This document shows, piece by piece, positions 17,117-26,564 of a stretch of DNA of 38,676 nt. The notes under the pieces were generated by a model, which was given only the letters and a program-made list of their open reading frames with translations, did not search any database and was not told the DNA's origin. Numbering within the stretch: position 1 is the first letter of the stretch; every line of letters starts with the position of its first letter. The DNA lies in contig CALZQA010000016.1 in the NCBI GenBank assembly GCA_945828315.1, positions 1 to 38,676 on the forward strand, written 5' to 3'. Source of the DNA: an uncultured bacterium (GTDB lineage Bacteria; Bacillota; Clostridia; Lachnospirales; Lachnospiraceae). Made by a program: the position numbers and the translations under genes.

Positions 17117-18457
17117 CTATTTTGCTGCTTCTTCCTTATTCCAGTATCCATGTTTATAAAACAACAATGATAGAACTGTTGCGGTGCTCCAGCCGATCGG
17201 CCATGCACACCAGATGCCTGTGACACCAAGAGCACTGCGGGAAAAGACGAATGCCAGTACAACGCGCAGGATCAGGTCTGTAAAGGTAGCAATCATAAAT
17301 TTTGTCATGGCACCTGCACCCCGCAGGATGCCATCACCCACGAGTTTTGCGGATACTACAAAATAGAACGGTGAGAGGATACACAAAAACTGCATGCCCG
17401 TGTGTAGCGCATCCGTGGAGCTGCTGTCCATGAACAGGAGAAGCAGATATTTCCCGGCCAGGAGATAGAGCAGAACGATCGGGACGCACAGTGTCCAGAC
17501 CAGTCGGAGTCCGGCTGAAAAACCCTCGCGGATACGGGGGTATTTTTTTGCGCCGATATTTTGGGCCGCATAGTTTGATACGCCGTTTCCAAGGGTTGTA
17601 AAGGAGGTGATCACAAGGTTGTTGAGCTTAACAGCGGCTGCGTAACCCGCCACGACACTTGTGCCGAAACCATTGATCACGCTCTGGATAAAGATATTTC
17701 CAATGGAGATAAAGCTCTGTTGAAGGATGCTGGGCACTGCAATCTTTGCCAGTCGTTTCAGCATCGAAAGAGAAAAGACCCGCGAGGTTTCAGCAGAGCG
17801 GATCGCTGCGATCCGCCGCAGTACCAGTAGGAGGGAGAGTACGCAGCTTACTCCCTGACAGAGAAAGGTCGCCCATGCCACGCCTGCGATGCCCATATCA
17901 AAGGCAGTCACAAACAGGATGTCCACCGCAATGTTTGCTGTGGAGGAGATTGCCAGAAAAATGAAGGGTGTACGGGAATCTCCGAGGGCGGAGAAAATTC
18001 CTGTCGCAATATTGTAAAAGAACAGGAATGGCAGTCCTAAAATATAAATGTTCAGGTAGAGCATGGAATCGGAAAGAATCTCCGACGGGGTATGGATCGC
18101 TGTCAGAAGTGTCCGGCAGCCGATAAAGCCGAACAGCATGAGGAACGCACACAAAACGCCGCTGGCGATGAGTGTGGTGTAGACTGCAGTTTTCATGCTG
18201 GTGAAATCCTTTGCCCCGAAAAATTGTGAGACGACCACAGAGCAGCCAATGTTGCAACCGAAGGCAAATGCGATAAATATGAGTGTTACCTCATAACTGT
18301 TGCCGACGGCGGCGAGCGCCTGTTCGCCTACAAATTTTCCCGCTACCAGACTGTCCGCAATGTTGTAGAGCTGTTGGAAGATAATGCTGCCGAACATGGG
18401 CAGACAGAATGCCCACAGTACTTTTCTCGGATTGCCGACTGTAAGATCTTTATTCAT
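17117..18457 (-). CDS. MATE family efflux transporter
   Basis: This is a 446-residue membrane protein with about 12 helices, started at the ATG (18457) that follows AAGAGG on the minus strand; the open frame reaches 18532 without a better site. It has MATE hallmarks: LPMFGSIIFQQLYNIADSLV near the N-terminus, VGEQALAAVGNS, and the repeat in the second half (QQSFISIGNIFIQSVINGFG). It resembles the DinF/NorM clostridial group, sodium- or proton-driven exporters of drugs or metabolites. Alone in its transcription unit and divergent from the next gene. Confidence 0.92.
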   Translation of the reverse strand: MNKDLTVGNPRKVLWAFCLPMFGSIIFQQLYNIADSLVAGKFVGEQALAAVGNSYEVTLIFIAFAFGCNIGCSVVVSQFFGAKDFTSMKTAVYTTLIASGVLCAFLMLFGFIGCRTLLTAIHTPSEILSDSMLYLNIYILGLPFLFFYNIATGIFSALGDSRTPFIFLAISSTANIAVDILFVTAFDMGIAGVAWATFLCQGVSCVLSLLLVLRRIAAIRSAETSRVFSLSMLKRLAKIAVPSILQQSFISIGNIFIQSVINGFGTSVVAGYAAAVKLNNLVITSFTTLGNGVSNYAAQNIGAKKYPRIREGFSAGLRLVWTLCVPIVLLYLLAGKYLLLLFMDSSSTDALHTGMQFLCILSPFYFVVSAKLVGDGILRGAGAMTKFMIATFTDLILRVVLAFVFSRSALGVTGIWCAWPIGWSTATVLSLLFYKHGYWNKEEAAK

Positions 18458-18550
18458 AAAAAACGCCTCTTTTCGAAAAATCTTGGAATTTTTTGCCGAA
18501 TGTAATATAATCCTTTCAGAAAAATTTGTCAAACAATGGAGTGATGAACG

Positions 18551-19519
18551 ATGAGTAATGGAAAAAATAATAAAAAGATAGCAGTTGTGGGGATCGGCGG
18601 AGTCGGCGGATTTCTGGCAGGTGCGATCGGAAGTGTATATGAGGAGCAGCTGACGCTGGTTGCCAGAGGAAATCGCCTTGCATCATTGAAGGAGAGAGGG
18701 CTTGTCCTGCACAGTGATCTGCGGGGGGAGATCTGCGTGCATCCTCATGCAGTTGTGACGGCGCAGGAGCTGGAAGAACAGGATCTGATATTCCTTTGTG
18801 TGAAAAATTATTCGCTGGAGGAGGCGTGCGGGCAGATCCGGCACGCGGTCGGGAAAAACACGGTGGTGATCCCCGTGATGAACGGCGTTGATCCGGGAGA
18901 GCGGGCGCGGGCAGCGCTCGGACAGGGAATCGTGGTGGATTCGTTGATCTATATCGTGGCATTTATCGGGGCTGGCGGTGAAATCGTTCATCAGGGAGAT
19001 TTTGCGAGAATGCGCATCGGTATCAGGAATGCGGATGCGCACGAGCGACAGGCAGTAGCGCAGGTTTCTGAAATATTGACGGATGCGGGTGTGGAGCATC
19101 TGGTAGCTGATGATATTGAACTTGAGATCTGGCGCAAATATATTTTGAACTGTGCCTACAACGTGGCAACGGCTGCTTATGACAACAATATCGGTCAGCT
19201 GCGTGCTGATCCGGTCAAGGCGAAGGAGTTTGAGAATCTGGTCACAGAGGCGTATGAGGTAGCAATGGCAAAGGGCGTTGCGGTAAAACCTGAACACAAA
19301 ATGGAGTTTTTTGATCGCTTTCGTCATGTATACCGGGATGATGCTACCAGCTCGCTGCAGCGTGATATCAATGCCGGAAAACAGGCGGAGATTGAAACTT
19401 TCAGCGGATATCTGGTGCGTGAGGCAGCGCGCCTGGGCATGGATGCTCCGGTGTCGAAAAAAATGTATGATCTGCTGAAACAGCGGGCTCAAAAAAAGGA
19501 AGTTTACGATCGGTTTTGA
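18551..19519 (+). CDS. panE: Ketopantoate reductase family protein (ApbA/PanE)
   Basis: This is a 322-residue NADPH-dependent reductase. It has a Rossmann motif GIGGVGG (14-20), LCVKNY, the MNGVDPGE segment, and the C-terminal ApbA helix region with EIWRKYILNCAYN and YRDDATSSLQRDINAGKQAEIETFSG. The last stretch, with the SSLQRD motif, is typical of true 2-dehydropantoate 2-reductases, which make pantoate for CoA synthesis. The gene is alone and no panB or panC is near, so a related 2-keto acid substrate cannot be excluded. ATG 18551 has GGAGTG upstream. Confidence 0.82.
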   Translation: MSNGKNNKKIAVVGIGGVGGFLAGAIGSVYEEQLTLVARGNRLASLKERGLVLHSDLRGEICVHPHAVVTAQELEEQDLIFLCVKNYSLEEACGQIRHAVGKNTVVIPVMNGVDPGERARAALGQGIVVDSLIYIVAFIGAGGEIVHQGDFARMRIGIRNADAHERQAVAQVSEILTDAGVEHLVADDIELEIWRKYILNCAYNVATAAYDNNIGQLRADPVKAKEFENLVTEAYEVAMAKGVAVKPEHKMEFFDRFRHVYRDDATSSLQRDINAGKQAEIETFSGYLVREAARLGMDAPVSKKMYDLLKQRAQKKEVYDRF

Positions 19520-19520
19520 C

Positions 19521-19549
19521 TTGTACATAAAGTGCGGTTGTGCTATGAT
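19521..19549 (+). promoter_or_regulatory. Promoter for rpiB
   Basis: TTGTAC (19521-19526), 17 bases, then TATGAT (19544-19549) with an upstream TG that makes an extended -10. Confidence 0.65.
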
Positions 19550-19617
19550 CTGAAAAGAAATGATAACTGCGCGAAAATGCGGGCAGATAAAGATTTATCT
19601 AACAGGAGGATGTTGTA

Positions 19618-20259
19618 ATGAAGATCGCTTTGATCAACGAAAACAGTCAGGCTGCAAAAAATGCAGTCATCTTAAATGCATTGAAAAAGGTTGTAGAGCC
19701 GATGGGACATGAGGTATTTAACTATGGTATGTATACCGCAGAAGACGAAGAACAGCTCACTTATGTGCAGGTTGGAATTCTGGCAGCCGTTTTGTTAAAT
19801 TCCGGCGCTGCGGATTATGTGATCACCGGATGCGGAACCGGCGAGGGTGCCATGCTGGCATGCAATTCTTTCCCCGGTGTGATCTGCGGACATGTAGAAG
19901 ATGCGCTGGATGCATACACCTTTGCACAGATCAATGACGGAAACGCCATTGCAATCCCGTTTGCAAAAGGCTTTGGATGGGGCGGAGACCTCAATCTGGA
20001 ATACATATTTGAAAAGCTTTACTGTGAGGAGAGCGGACAGGGTTATCCGAGAGAGCGTGCGGTACCCGAGCAGCGCAACAAGAAGATCTTAGATGAGGTC
20101 AAGAAGGTAACTTACCGTGACCTTTGTGATATCTTAAAGGAGCTGGATCAGGATCTGGTGAAAGGCGCACTGGGCGGAGCACAGTTCAAAGAGCTGTTTT
20201 ACGCAAATTGCAAATGCGATAAGATCCGTGCGGCTGTGGAGGAAATTGTCGGAAAGTAA
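19618..20259 (+). CDS. rpiB: RpiB/LacA/LacB family sugar-phosphate isomerase
   Basis: This encodes 213 residues. The N-terminal about 150 residues are an RpiB fold, with the catalytic-cysteine segment GCGTGEGAMLACNSFPGV and the conserved NDGNAIAIP. It probably interconverts ribose 5-phosphate and ribulose 5-phosphate, or a related sugar phosphate. The C-terminal about 60 residues (KKVTYRDLCDILKELDQDLV) are an extension beyond the common 150-residue RpiB and are seen in a longer clostridial subgroup; their role is unknown. ACAGGAGGATG precedes the ATG. The gene has its own promoter and terminator. Confidence 0.88.
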   Translation: MKIALINENSQAAKNAVILNALKKVVEPMGHEVFNYGMYTAEDEEQLTYVQVGILAAVLLNSGAADYVITGCGTGEGAMLACNSFPGVICGHVEDALDAYTFAQINDGNAIAIPFAKGFGWGGDLNLEYIFEKLYCEESGQGYPRERAVPEQRNKKILDEVKKVTYRDLCDILKELDQDLVKGALGGAQFKELFYANCKCDKIRAAVEEIVGK

Positions 20260-20322
20260 TTGTCTGTCGGAGTGCCTGTTGGTAAAATGAATATGATCGA
20301 CCGGGCAATAGTGATCAGGCAG

Positions 20323-20346
20323 GGCGGGGATTATCCCCGCCTTTTT
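20323..20346 (+). terminator. Rho-independent terminator after rpiB
   Basis: A 7-bp GC-rich stem (GGCGGGG with CCCCGCC) has a five-base loop and is followed by TTTTT. Confidence 0.85.
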
Positions 20347-20349
20347 CTG

Positions 20350-20377
20350 TTGCAGAAATACCAGTAAATGTTATAAT
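20350..20377 (+). promoter_or_regulatory. Promoter for trkA-trkH
   Basis: TTGCAG (20350-20355), 16 bases, TATAAT (20372-20377), directly after the rpiB terminator. Confidence 0.7.
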
Positions 20378-20438
20378 ATCTTTATATAATCTTTATCTAT
20401 GTTTTTTGCAGTATAAATACAGGAGGATGTTTTCAGTC

Positions 20439-21800
20439 ATGAAGATCATTATTGCAGGAGACGGAAAAGTAGGCTCGATGCTTACCAGACAGCTGTCTGC
20501 CGAAGGGTATGATATTACGTTGATCGATGCAAATCCGAAAGTGCTCGAATCTACGGAGGAGATGTATGACATCATGGCGGTGCAGGGAAACTGTGCCACG
20601 ATGGAGGTACTGGAACAGGCGGGAGTGCGGGATTCAGATCTGCTTATCGCAGCGACCAGTGCGGATGAGATCAATTTGTTGTGCTGTCTGACTGCCCACA
20701 GCATGAATAAGAAACTACATACGATTGCGCGTATCCGCAATCCGGAATACACGGATCAGATCATGAAAATGCGTGACACTTTTCCATTGTCAATGACGAT
20801 CAATCCGGAAAAGCAGGCCGCGATCGAGATCGAGCGGCTGCTTAAATATCCGGGATTTTTAAAACGTGATACCTTTGCCAAGGGCAGAGTGGAGATTGTG
20901 GAACTGCGTGTGGATGCAGGCAGTCCGCTGTGTGATCATTCGCTGGCGGATCTGGATTCAGTTGTTGGATGTAAGGTGCTTGTCTGTGCTGTTCTGCGTG
21001 ACGGATCGGCAGTCGCGCCTGACGGTAATTATACATTGCTGGCCGGCGACCGTATTTTTGTGACGGCGCCCACCGACACGCTGCAAACATTGCTGAAAAA
21101 TCTGAATATCATTACACATAAAGTAAAACGCGTCATGCTCTGCGGTGGTGGGCGTCTCAGTTATTATCTGGCGAAGCAGTTGGAGAAAAGCGGTATTTCC
21201 GTTCGTCTGATCGAGCAGGACTACGATCGCTGTGTACATCTTGCAAATCTTCTGCCGGGAGTTACGGTCATCCACGGAGATGCCAGTGATGAGAGACTGT
21301 TGGAGAGCGAGGGCATGGAAGACTGTGATGCACTGGTGACAATGACCGGACTGGATGAGCTGAACATGGTCATCTCCCTGCAGGGTACGATCCGGCATGT
21401 GCCGCAGGTCATCACCAAGCTGGGACGAGTGGACAATTCGCATATTCTGGACCGCCTGCCGATCGGCAGTACGATCAGCCCTAAGCAGCTGTGTTGTAAT
21501 ACGATCGTGCGTTATGTCCGCGCACTGCGCAATCAGACCGGAGCAGCGCAGACGGTACATACGATCGCAGACGGACATGCAGAAGCGCTGGAGTTTCGGG
21601 TAGATGAGGGCACAAAGCATATTGGAGAACCTTTAAAACAGCTGCATTTAAAGAAAAATGTGCTGCTTGTCTGCATCACGCACAAGGGGAATCAGGAGAT
21701 TCCCGGCGGAGAATCCTTTTATGAGAAGGGTGACACGGTCATCATTGTCACGAGCGGGGATGTAGTGATCTATCAATTAAATGATATTTTTGAGGCATAG
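20439..21800 (+). CDS. trkA: Trk potassium uptake system, NAD-binding regulatory subunit TrkA
   Basis: This encodes 453 residues from ATG 20439; AGGAGG lies at 20421-20426, giving a rather long 12-base spacing, but the ATG at 20427 abuts it. There are two tandem RCK units, each with a Rossmann-type nucleotide site (IIIAGDGKVGSML near the N-terminus and MLCGGGRLSYYLAKQLE near residue 230), each followed by a TrkA-C domain. The two-unit architecture of about 450 residues matches TrkA. It binds nucleotide at the inner membrane face and gates TrkH. The trkH start is four bases after its stop. Confidence 0.93.
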   Translation: MKIIIAGDGKVGSMLTRQLSAEGYDITLIDANPKVLESTEEMYDIMAVQGNCATMEVLEQAGVRDSDLLIAATSADEINLLCCLTAHSMNKKLHTIARIRNPEYTDQIMKMRDTFPLSMTINPEKQAAIEIERLLKYPGFLKRDTFAKGRVEIVELRVDAGSPLCDHSLADLDSVVGCKVLVCAVLRDGSAVAPDGNYTLLAGDRIFVTAPTDTLQTLLKNLNIITHKVKRVMLCGGGRLSYYLAKQLEKSGISVRLIEQDYDRCVHLANLLPGVTVIHGDASDERLLESEGMEDCDALVTMTGLDELNMVISLQGTIRHVPQVITKLGRVDNSHILDRLPIGSTISPKQLCCNTIVRYVRALRNQTGAAQTVHTIADGHAEALEFRVDEGTKHIGEPLKQLHLKKNVLLVCITHKGNQEIPGGESFYEKGDTVIIVTSGDVVIYQLNDIFEA

Positions 21801-21804
21801 AGCA

Positions 21805-23259
21805 ATGAACAATAAGATGATCGCTAAATTTATCGGAAAAATTTTGATGGTGGAGGCGGCATTCATGCTGCCTGCGTATGCCATCAGTCTTTATAAGCAT
21901 GAGGAGATTGCCGCCCGGGCGTTTCTTGTTACGATCCTTCTCACGATGCTGGCGGGCGGTATTCTGGTCACCGCCACGCGAGGCGCAAAAAAAGGATTTC
22001 ATGCGAAGGAAGGAATGGTCTGTGTCGGCATCAGCTGGATCGTGCTGGGATTATTCGGTGCATTGCCCTTTTTTCTGTCCGGTGCGATCCCGCATTATGT
22101 AGATGCGCTTTTTGAGATCGTATCCGGTTTTACGACTACCGGAGCATCCATCCTGCCCGAGGTAGAGTCACTTTCGATGAGTCTGCTCTACTGGCGCAGC
22201 TTCAGCCACTGGCTGGGCGGCATGGGTGTGCTGGTATTTCTGCTGGCGGTTTCATCAGGAGACGAGCGAAGCAAGGGCTTTACCATGCATATCCTGCGGG
22301 CGGAGAGCCCGGGACCGAAAGTCGGAAAGCTTGTGCCGCGTATGAAACAGACGGCAGAGATCCTGTATATTCTCTACATGATCCTGACGGTGTTAAATAT
22401 CATATTCCTGCTCGCCGGAGGAATGCCTCTGTTCGATTCGATCTGCACGGCCTTTGGTACTGCCGGAACCGGTGGATTCGGTATTAAAAATGATAGCATC
22501 GCCGGTTACAGTCCCTATCTGCAAAATGTGTGTACGGTGTTCATGCTCCTGTTCGGTGTTAATTTCAGCTGCTACTATATGCTGATGCTGCGTCAGGTAA
22601 AGAGTGTATTCAAGGATGAAGAACTGCGCATGTATGTGGGCGTGGTGCTCGGAAGTATCGTGCTGATCGTCCTGAACCTGCGGGGATACTATGCAACGAT
22701 CGGCGAAACGATCCGGCATGTGGCATTTCAGGTGGCGAGTATTGTGACAACGACCGGTTTTGCCACAACGGATTTTGATCTGTGGCCGACATTTTCCAAG
22801 ACGATCCTGTTATGCCTGATGCTGGTCGGGGCCTGTGCAGGCAGTACCGGCGGCGGCTTTAAATGCGGGCGTGCGCTGCTCGTGTTCAAGGGACTCCGCA
22901 GAAGCGTCCGCCAGATCGTACACCCGGGAAAGGTGGAAGTCGTCCGTGTCAATGGGCGCGCCATCGAGGAGAAGGTGTTGGAGAACGCAAATGCATATCT
23001 GGCAGCTTATGCGCTCATCATTGTGGCGAGCTTTCTTTTGATCTCGGTGGATGGATATTCTGTTACGACAAATCTGTCTGCGGTGCTGGCTTGCTTTAAC
23101 AATATCGGACCCGGATTGGAAATGGTGGGGCCGACGTGCAATTACAGTGCGTTCAGCGTTTTTTCCAAGCTGGTTCTGATCATGGATATGCTCGCGGGAC
23201 GACTGGAAATCTTTCCTATATTGATCCTGTTTTCACGTACAACCTGGGGAAAAAGGTAA
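21805..23259 (+). CDS. trkH: Trk potassium transporter membrane subunit TrkH
   Basis: This is a 484-residue polytopic membrane protein with four pore-loop repeats. Filter-like segments include FTTTGASILPEVE, FGTAGTGGFGIKND, IVTTTGFATTDFDLWP and FNNIGPGLEMVGP. A conserved CAGSTGGGFKCGR lies between the third and fourth. The start at ATG 21805 follows GAGG at 21792-21795. With TrkA it forms the K+ uptake channel. Neither a second trkA nor kdp genes are in view. Confidence 0.94.
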   Translation: MNNKMIAKFIGKILMVEAAFMLPAYAISLYKHEEIAARAFLVTILLTMLAGGILVTATRGAKKGFHAKEGMVCVGISWIVLGLFGALPFFLSGAIPHYVDALFEIVSGFTTTGASILPEVESLSMSLLYWRSFSHWLGGMGVLVFLLAVSSGDERSKGFTMHILRAESPGPKVGKLVPRMKQTAEILYILYMILTVLNIIFLLAGGMPLFDSICTAFGTAGTGGFGIKNDSIAGYSPYLQNVCTVFMLLFGVNFSCYYMLMLRQVKSVFKDEELRMYVGVVLGSIVLIVLNLRGYYATIGETIRHVAFQVASIVTTTGFATTDFDLWPTFSKTILLCLMLVGACAGSTGGGFKCGRALLVFKGLRRSVRQIVHPGKVEVVRVNGRAIEEKVLENANAYLAAYALIIVASFLLISVDGYSVTTNLSAVLACFNNIGPGLEMVGPTCNYSAFSVFSKLVLIMDMLAGRLEIFPILILFSRTTWGKR

Positions 23260-23263
23260 AATA

Positions 23264-23281
23264 TTGTTAAAAAGATAACAA
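23264..23281. promoter_or_regulatory. Rex-like operator upstream of the [FeFe] hydrogenase
   Basis: The 18 bases TTGTTAAAAAGATAACAA match the Rex consensus TTGTTAA-N4-TTAACAA with one mismatch, and ATTGTTA..TAACAAT is a perfect inverted repeat. Rex senses NADH/NAD+ and represses fermentation genes in Clostridia. It lies about 90 bases before the hydrogenase start. A smaller dyad, ACGGT..ACCGT, follows near 23329-23344. Confidence 0.65.
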
Positions 23282-23369
23282 TGTATTGAATTAAAGACAA
23301 AAAAGCAGTAGAAAAATAGCGAAAACTACGGTATGATAACCGTGACAATAATGATAAACGGGAGGATAA

Positions 23370-24830
23370 ATGAAGATGTATGCAGACGAGAATGTCATCA
23401 AGATCAAGCATGAGGTGTTGTATGAGGTAGCAAAGCATGCGTTCGCAGGAGATTTAGAGGAGGCCAGAGATCACATTCCGATGGATCTGATCCCCGGACC
23501 TACGCCTCAGTTCCGCTGCTGTGTGTATAAGGAGCGTGAGATCATCCGCCAGCGTATTCGCCTTGCAGAGGGAAAAGCACCCGGTATGGAGGATACCGGA
23601 AATGTTATTCAGGTCATCAGTTCCGCGTGTGAGGACTGCCCGATCTCCAGCTATGTAGTAACGGACAACTGCCAGAACTGTATCGGTAAGGCATGTATCA
23701 ACGCCTGCAACTTCGGTGCGATCTCTGCCGGAGAGCACCGTTCTCACATTGATGCAAATAAATGTAAAGAGTGCGGAAAATGTGCAAAGGTATGTCCCTA
23801 CGGCGCGATCGCGCATTTGAAGCGTCCGTGCAAGTTTAAATGTCCGGTGAATGCCATCACATATAACGAGCTTGGCATTTCCGTTATTGATGAGAAGAAA
23901 TGTATTCGCTGCGGTCAGTGTATCCACAGCTGTCCGTTTGGAGCCATCGGATCCAAGGCATATATTGTTGATGTCATCCGCGCGTTGAATGAGGGCAAAG
24001 AGGTCTATGCGATCATTGCACCCGCAACAGAAGGCCAGTTTGGTGAGGGTATCACCATGCAGAGCTTCCGCGAGGCGGTGAAAAAGATCGGCTTTAAGGA
24101 CCTGATCGAGGCAGGTCTCGGCGGAGATATGACAACTGCCAGTGAGGCAGAGGAGTGGCTGGAAGCATACAGAAACGGCGAGAAGAAGACCACCAGCTGC
24201 TGTCCCGGATTTGTAAATATGATCCGCAGACACTATCCGGAACTGGCTGATAAGATTTCAACTACTGTATCACCGATGTGTGCGGTTTCTCGTCTGATCA
24301 AATCACAGCATCCGGATGCAGTGACCGTATTTATCGGACCCTGCGTGGCAAAGAAATCAGAAGTTGTAGATCAGAAGATCGACGGAAATGCAGATTTTGT
24401 GCTGACATACAGTGAGCTGCGCGCGATCCTGCGTGCGAAAGAGGTAAAACTTGAGCCGAAGGCAAATACTTACCAGGAGGCTTCCGTTTATGGAAAACGC
24501 TACGGAAATGCCGGCGGTGTGACCGCTTCTGTTTTGCAGTATATGAAAGAGACAAATCAGGAGTGTGATGCAAAGGTATGTACTGTCAACGGTGCGGCTG
24601 ACTGCAAGAAGGCGCTGTTGCTCATGAAGGTTGGCAAACTGCCGGAGGACTTCATCGAGGGTATGGCATGCGAGGGCGGCTGTGTCGGCGGACCGAGCCG
24701 GTTTGAAGAGATCGCTTCCGCAAAGAAGAATCGTGATGAGCTGCTGTCACAGGCAGATGACCGCACGATCACAGGTAACCTGAAAAATTATCCGATGGAT
24801 GCCTTCTCTATGCATCGTGACCACGCATAA
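23370..24830 (+). CDS. Monomeric [FeFe] hydrogenase, group B type
   Basis: This is a 486-residue iron hydrogenase. The N-terminal half has several cysteine clusters for [4Fe-4S] centres (CEDCP, CQNCIGKACINAC, CKECGKCAKVCP, CIRCGQCIHSCP). The C-terminal half carries the H-cluster motifs: L1 TSCCPGF (C277, C278), L2 GPCVAKK (C325) and L3 MACEGGC (C434, C438). The GPC form of L2, instead of MPC, and the cysteine-rich N-terminus place it in the group B type of anaerobic clostridia, not the classical HydA1. It should link ferredoxin to H2, though the physiological direction for this group is poorly known. The start has GGGAGG just upstream. A Rex-like site precedes it and a terminator follows. Confidence 0.9.
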   Translation: MKMYADENVIKIKHEVLYEVAKHAFAGDLEEARDHIPMDLIPGPTPQFRCCVYKEREIIRQRIRLAEGKAPGMEDTGNVIQVISSACEDCPISSYVVTDNCQNCIGKACINACNFGAISAGEHRSHIDANKCKECGKCAKVCPYGAIAHLKRPCKFKCPVNAITYNELGISVIDEKKCIRCGQCIHSCPFGAIGSKAYIVDVIRALNEGKEVYAIIAPATEGQFGEGITMQSFREAVKKIGFKDLIEAGLGGDMTTASEAEEWLEAYRNGEKKTTSCCPGFVNMIRRHYPELADKISTTVSPMCAVSRLIKSQHPDAVTVFIGPCVAKKSEVVDQKIDGNADFVLTYSELRAILRAKEVKLEPKANTYQEASVYGKRYGNAGGVTASVLQYMKETNQECDAKVCTVNGAADCKKALLLMKVGKLPEDFIEGMACEGGCVGGPSRFEEIASAKKNRDELLSQADDRTITGNLKNYPMDAFSMHRDHA

Positions 24831-24875
24831 AATAGAAGATAACGTATCGTTGCAGAACGTTTACGGAAAAAATCT

Positions 24876-24912
24876 GAGATTCCCGGCTTTGGTGTAGCCG
24901 GGATTCTCTTTG
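24876..24912 (+). terminator. Rho-independent terminator after hydrogenase
   Basis: A 13-bp stem with one mismatch (24876-24888 with 24896-24908) is followed by a short, weak T-rich tail. Confidence 0.7.
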
Positions 24913-24939
24913 TGTTATTTAGGACGAGAGGAAACTATC

Positions 24940-25671
24940 ATGAAAATAATCATCATACGACATGGCGATCCCGATTATGAGCATGATTCCCTGACCCCCA
25001 AGGGATGGCGGGAGGTGGAATATTTATCTGAGTGGATCTCGCGCATGGATGTCACAAAGGTGTATGTTTCACCACTGGGACGCGCGAAGGACACGGCGGC
25101 AGCTACTTTGAAAAAACTGCATCAGACAGCGACGGAATGTGAGTGGCTGCGGGAGTTCGATGCGCCGATTCATCGCCCGGATGTGACGGATCGCAAGATG
25201 ATCACCTGGGACTGGCTGCCGCAGGATTGGACCAAGGAGCATCTTTTTTATGATCATGAGCGGTGGGCAGACCATCCGATCATGGCAGAGAGCAATGTGA
25301 AAGCACAATATGAATGGGTCATTGGGAACTTTGATGCACTGCTGGCATCACACGGATATGTGCGTGAGCAGCACTATTACCGCGCAGAGCGGGCAAATAA
25401 GGATACGCTGGTTTTTTTCTGTCATTTTGGATTGGAGTGTGTGCTTTTAAGCCGCCTTTTGGACATCTCACCTATGGTACTCTGGCATCATGCGTGCGCT
25501 GCGCCCAGCTCTGTGACGACGCTTGTTACGGAAGAACGCCGGGAAGGGATCGCACTGTTTCGCATGACCGGATTCGGAGATATCTCTCATTTGAATGCAA
25601 ATGGTGAAGAACCGTCTTTTCAGGCGCGTTTCTGTGAGACATTTGATGATGAGACGCAGAGGCATGATTAA
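24940..25671 (+). CDS. Histidine phosphatase family protein
   Basis: This encodes 243 residues from ATG 24940, which follows GAGAGGA; the frame opens earlier at 24910 without a site and inside the terminator region. The N-terminal IIIIRHGDPDYEHDSLTPKGW carries the phosphoglycerate-mutase-like RHG motif with the catalytic His, and VFFCHFGLE near residue 165 supplies the second His. The substrate is unknown. It heads a run of three co-directional genes with tcdA and the rhodanese-TtcA gene. Confidence 0.85.
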   Translation: MKIIIIRHGDPDYEHDSLTPKGWREVEYLSEWISRMDVTKVYVSPLGRAKDTAAATLKKLHQTATECEWLREFDAPIHRPDVTDRKMITWDWLPQDWTKEHLFYDHERWADHPIMAESNVKAQYEWVIGNFDALLASHGYVREQHYYRAERANKDTLVFFCHFGLECVLLSRLLDISPMVLWHHACAAPSSVTTLVTEERREGIALFRMTGFGDISHLNANGEEPSFQARFCETFDDETQRHD

Positions 25672-25740
25672 GCAGGAAGCTGACGGGATGTATGTACGAT
25701 CGTGTACGCGGGAAGAATTTGATCGTTGGAGGAAACGTGT

Positions 25741-26526
25741 ATGTTGACACAATTTTCGAGAACAGAATTATTGCTGGGAAAGGACGCGATGGATCGTCTG
25801 GCAGGTGCCAGAGTAGCGGTGTTTGGCATCGGTGGTGTCGGTGGATATGTCTGTGAGGCACTGGTGCGAAGCGGTGTAGGTGCCTTTGACCTGATCGATG
25901 ATGACAAGGTCTGCCTGACAAATCTCAACCGGCAGATCATCGCCACGAGAAAGACAGTGGGGAAATATAAGACAGAAGTGATGAAGGAGCGGATCCTGGA
26001 TATCAATCCTGATGCGGATGTGCGGATCCACAACTGCTTCTTTCTGCCGGAAAATGCGGATGAATTCCCCTTTGAAGAATATGACTATGTGGTGGATGCA
26101 GTGGATACGGTGACGGCGAAGATCGCGCTGGTCATGAAAGCACAGGAGACCGGTGTACCGATCATCAGCAGCATGGGAGCAGGAAATAAGCTGGACGGCA
26201 GTCAGTTTCGGGTGGCGGATATTTATAAGACAAAGGTCTGTCCGCTGGCAAAGGTCATGCGCAGGGAATTAAAAAAGCGCGGGGTGAAAAAACTGAAGGT
26301 CGTCTATTCTGAAGAACAGCCCACCAGACCGGTGGAAGATATGGCCAACAGCTGCCGGACAAACTGCATCTGTCCGCCCGGAGCACAGCACAAGTGCACG
26401 GAGCGGCGTGACATTCCGGGAAGTGTCGCATTTGTTCCGTCTGTGGCGGGGCTGATCATCGCCGGGGAAGTTGTGAAGGATCTGTGTAAAAATACGAATG
26501 GTGCAGATGGTCAGCACAGCTGCTGA
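25741..26526 (+). CDS. tcdA: tRNA threonylcarbamoyladenosine dehydratase (TcdA/CsdL)
   Basis: This is a 261-residue E1-like ThiF-family enzyme started at ATG 25741, eight bases after GGAGG. It has the nucleotide motif GIGGVGGYVCEALVRSG, the IDDDKV segment with RQI, DAVDTV, and the C-terminal SVAFVPSVAGLIIAGEVV. The NSCRTNC and GAQHKC cysteines may bind metal. TcdA uses ATP to cyclise t6A to ct6A at tRNA position 37. The alternative, a sulfur-carrier adenylyltransferase, is less likely because no ThiS/MoaD partner is adjacent. Next to another tRNA-modification gene. Confidence 0.85.
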   Translation: MLTQFSRTELLLGKDAMDRLAGARVAVFGIGGVGGYVCEALVRSGVGAFDLIDDDKVCLTNLNRQIIATRKTVGKYKTEVMKERILDINPDADVRIHNCFFLPENADEFPFEEYDYVVDAVDTVTAKIALVMKAQETGVPIISSMGAGNKLDGSQFRVADIYKTKVCPLAKVMRRELKKRGVKKLKVVYSEEQPTRPVEDMANSCRTNCICPPGAQHKCTERRDIPGSVAFVPSVAGLIIAGEVVKDLCKNTNGADGQHSC

Positions 26527-26564
26527 TATGTGAAACCTTATTGTCAGAAACAAGGCAGGTAAAG

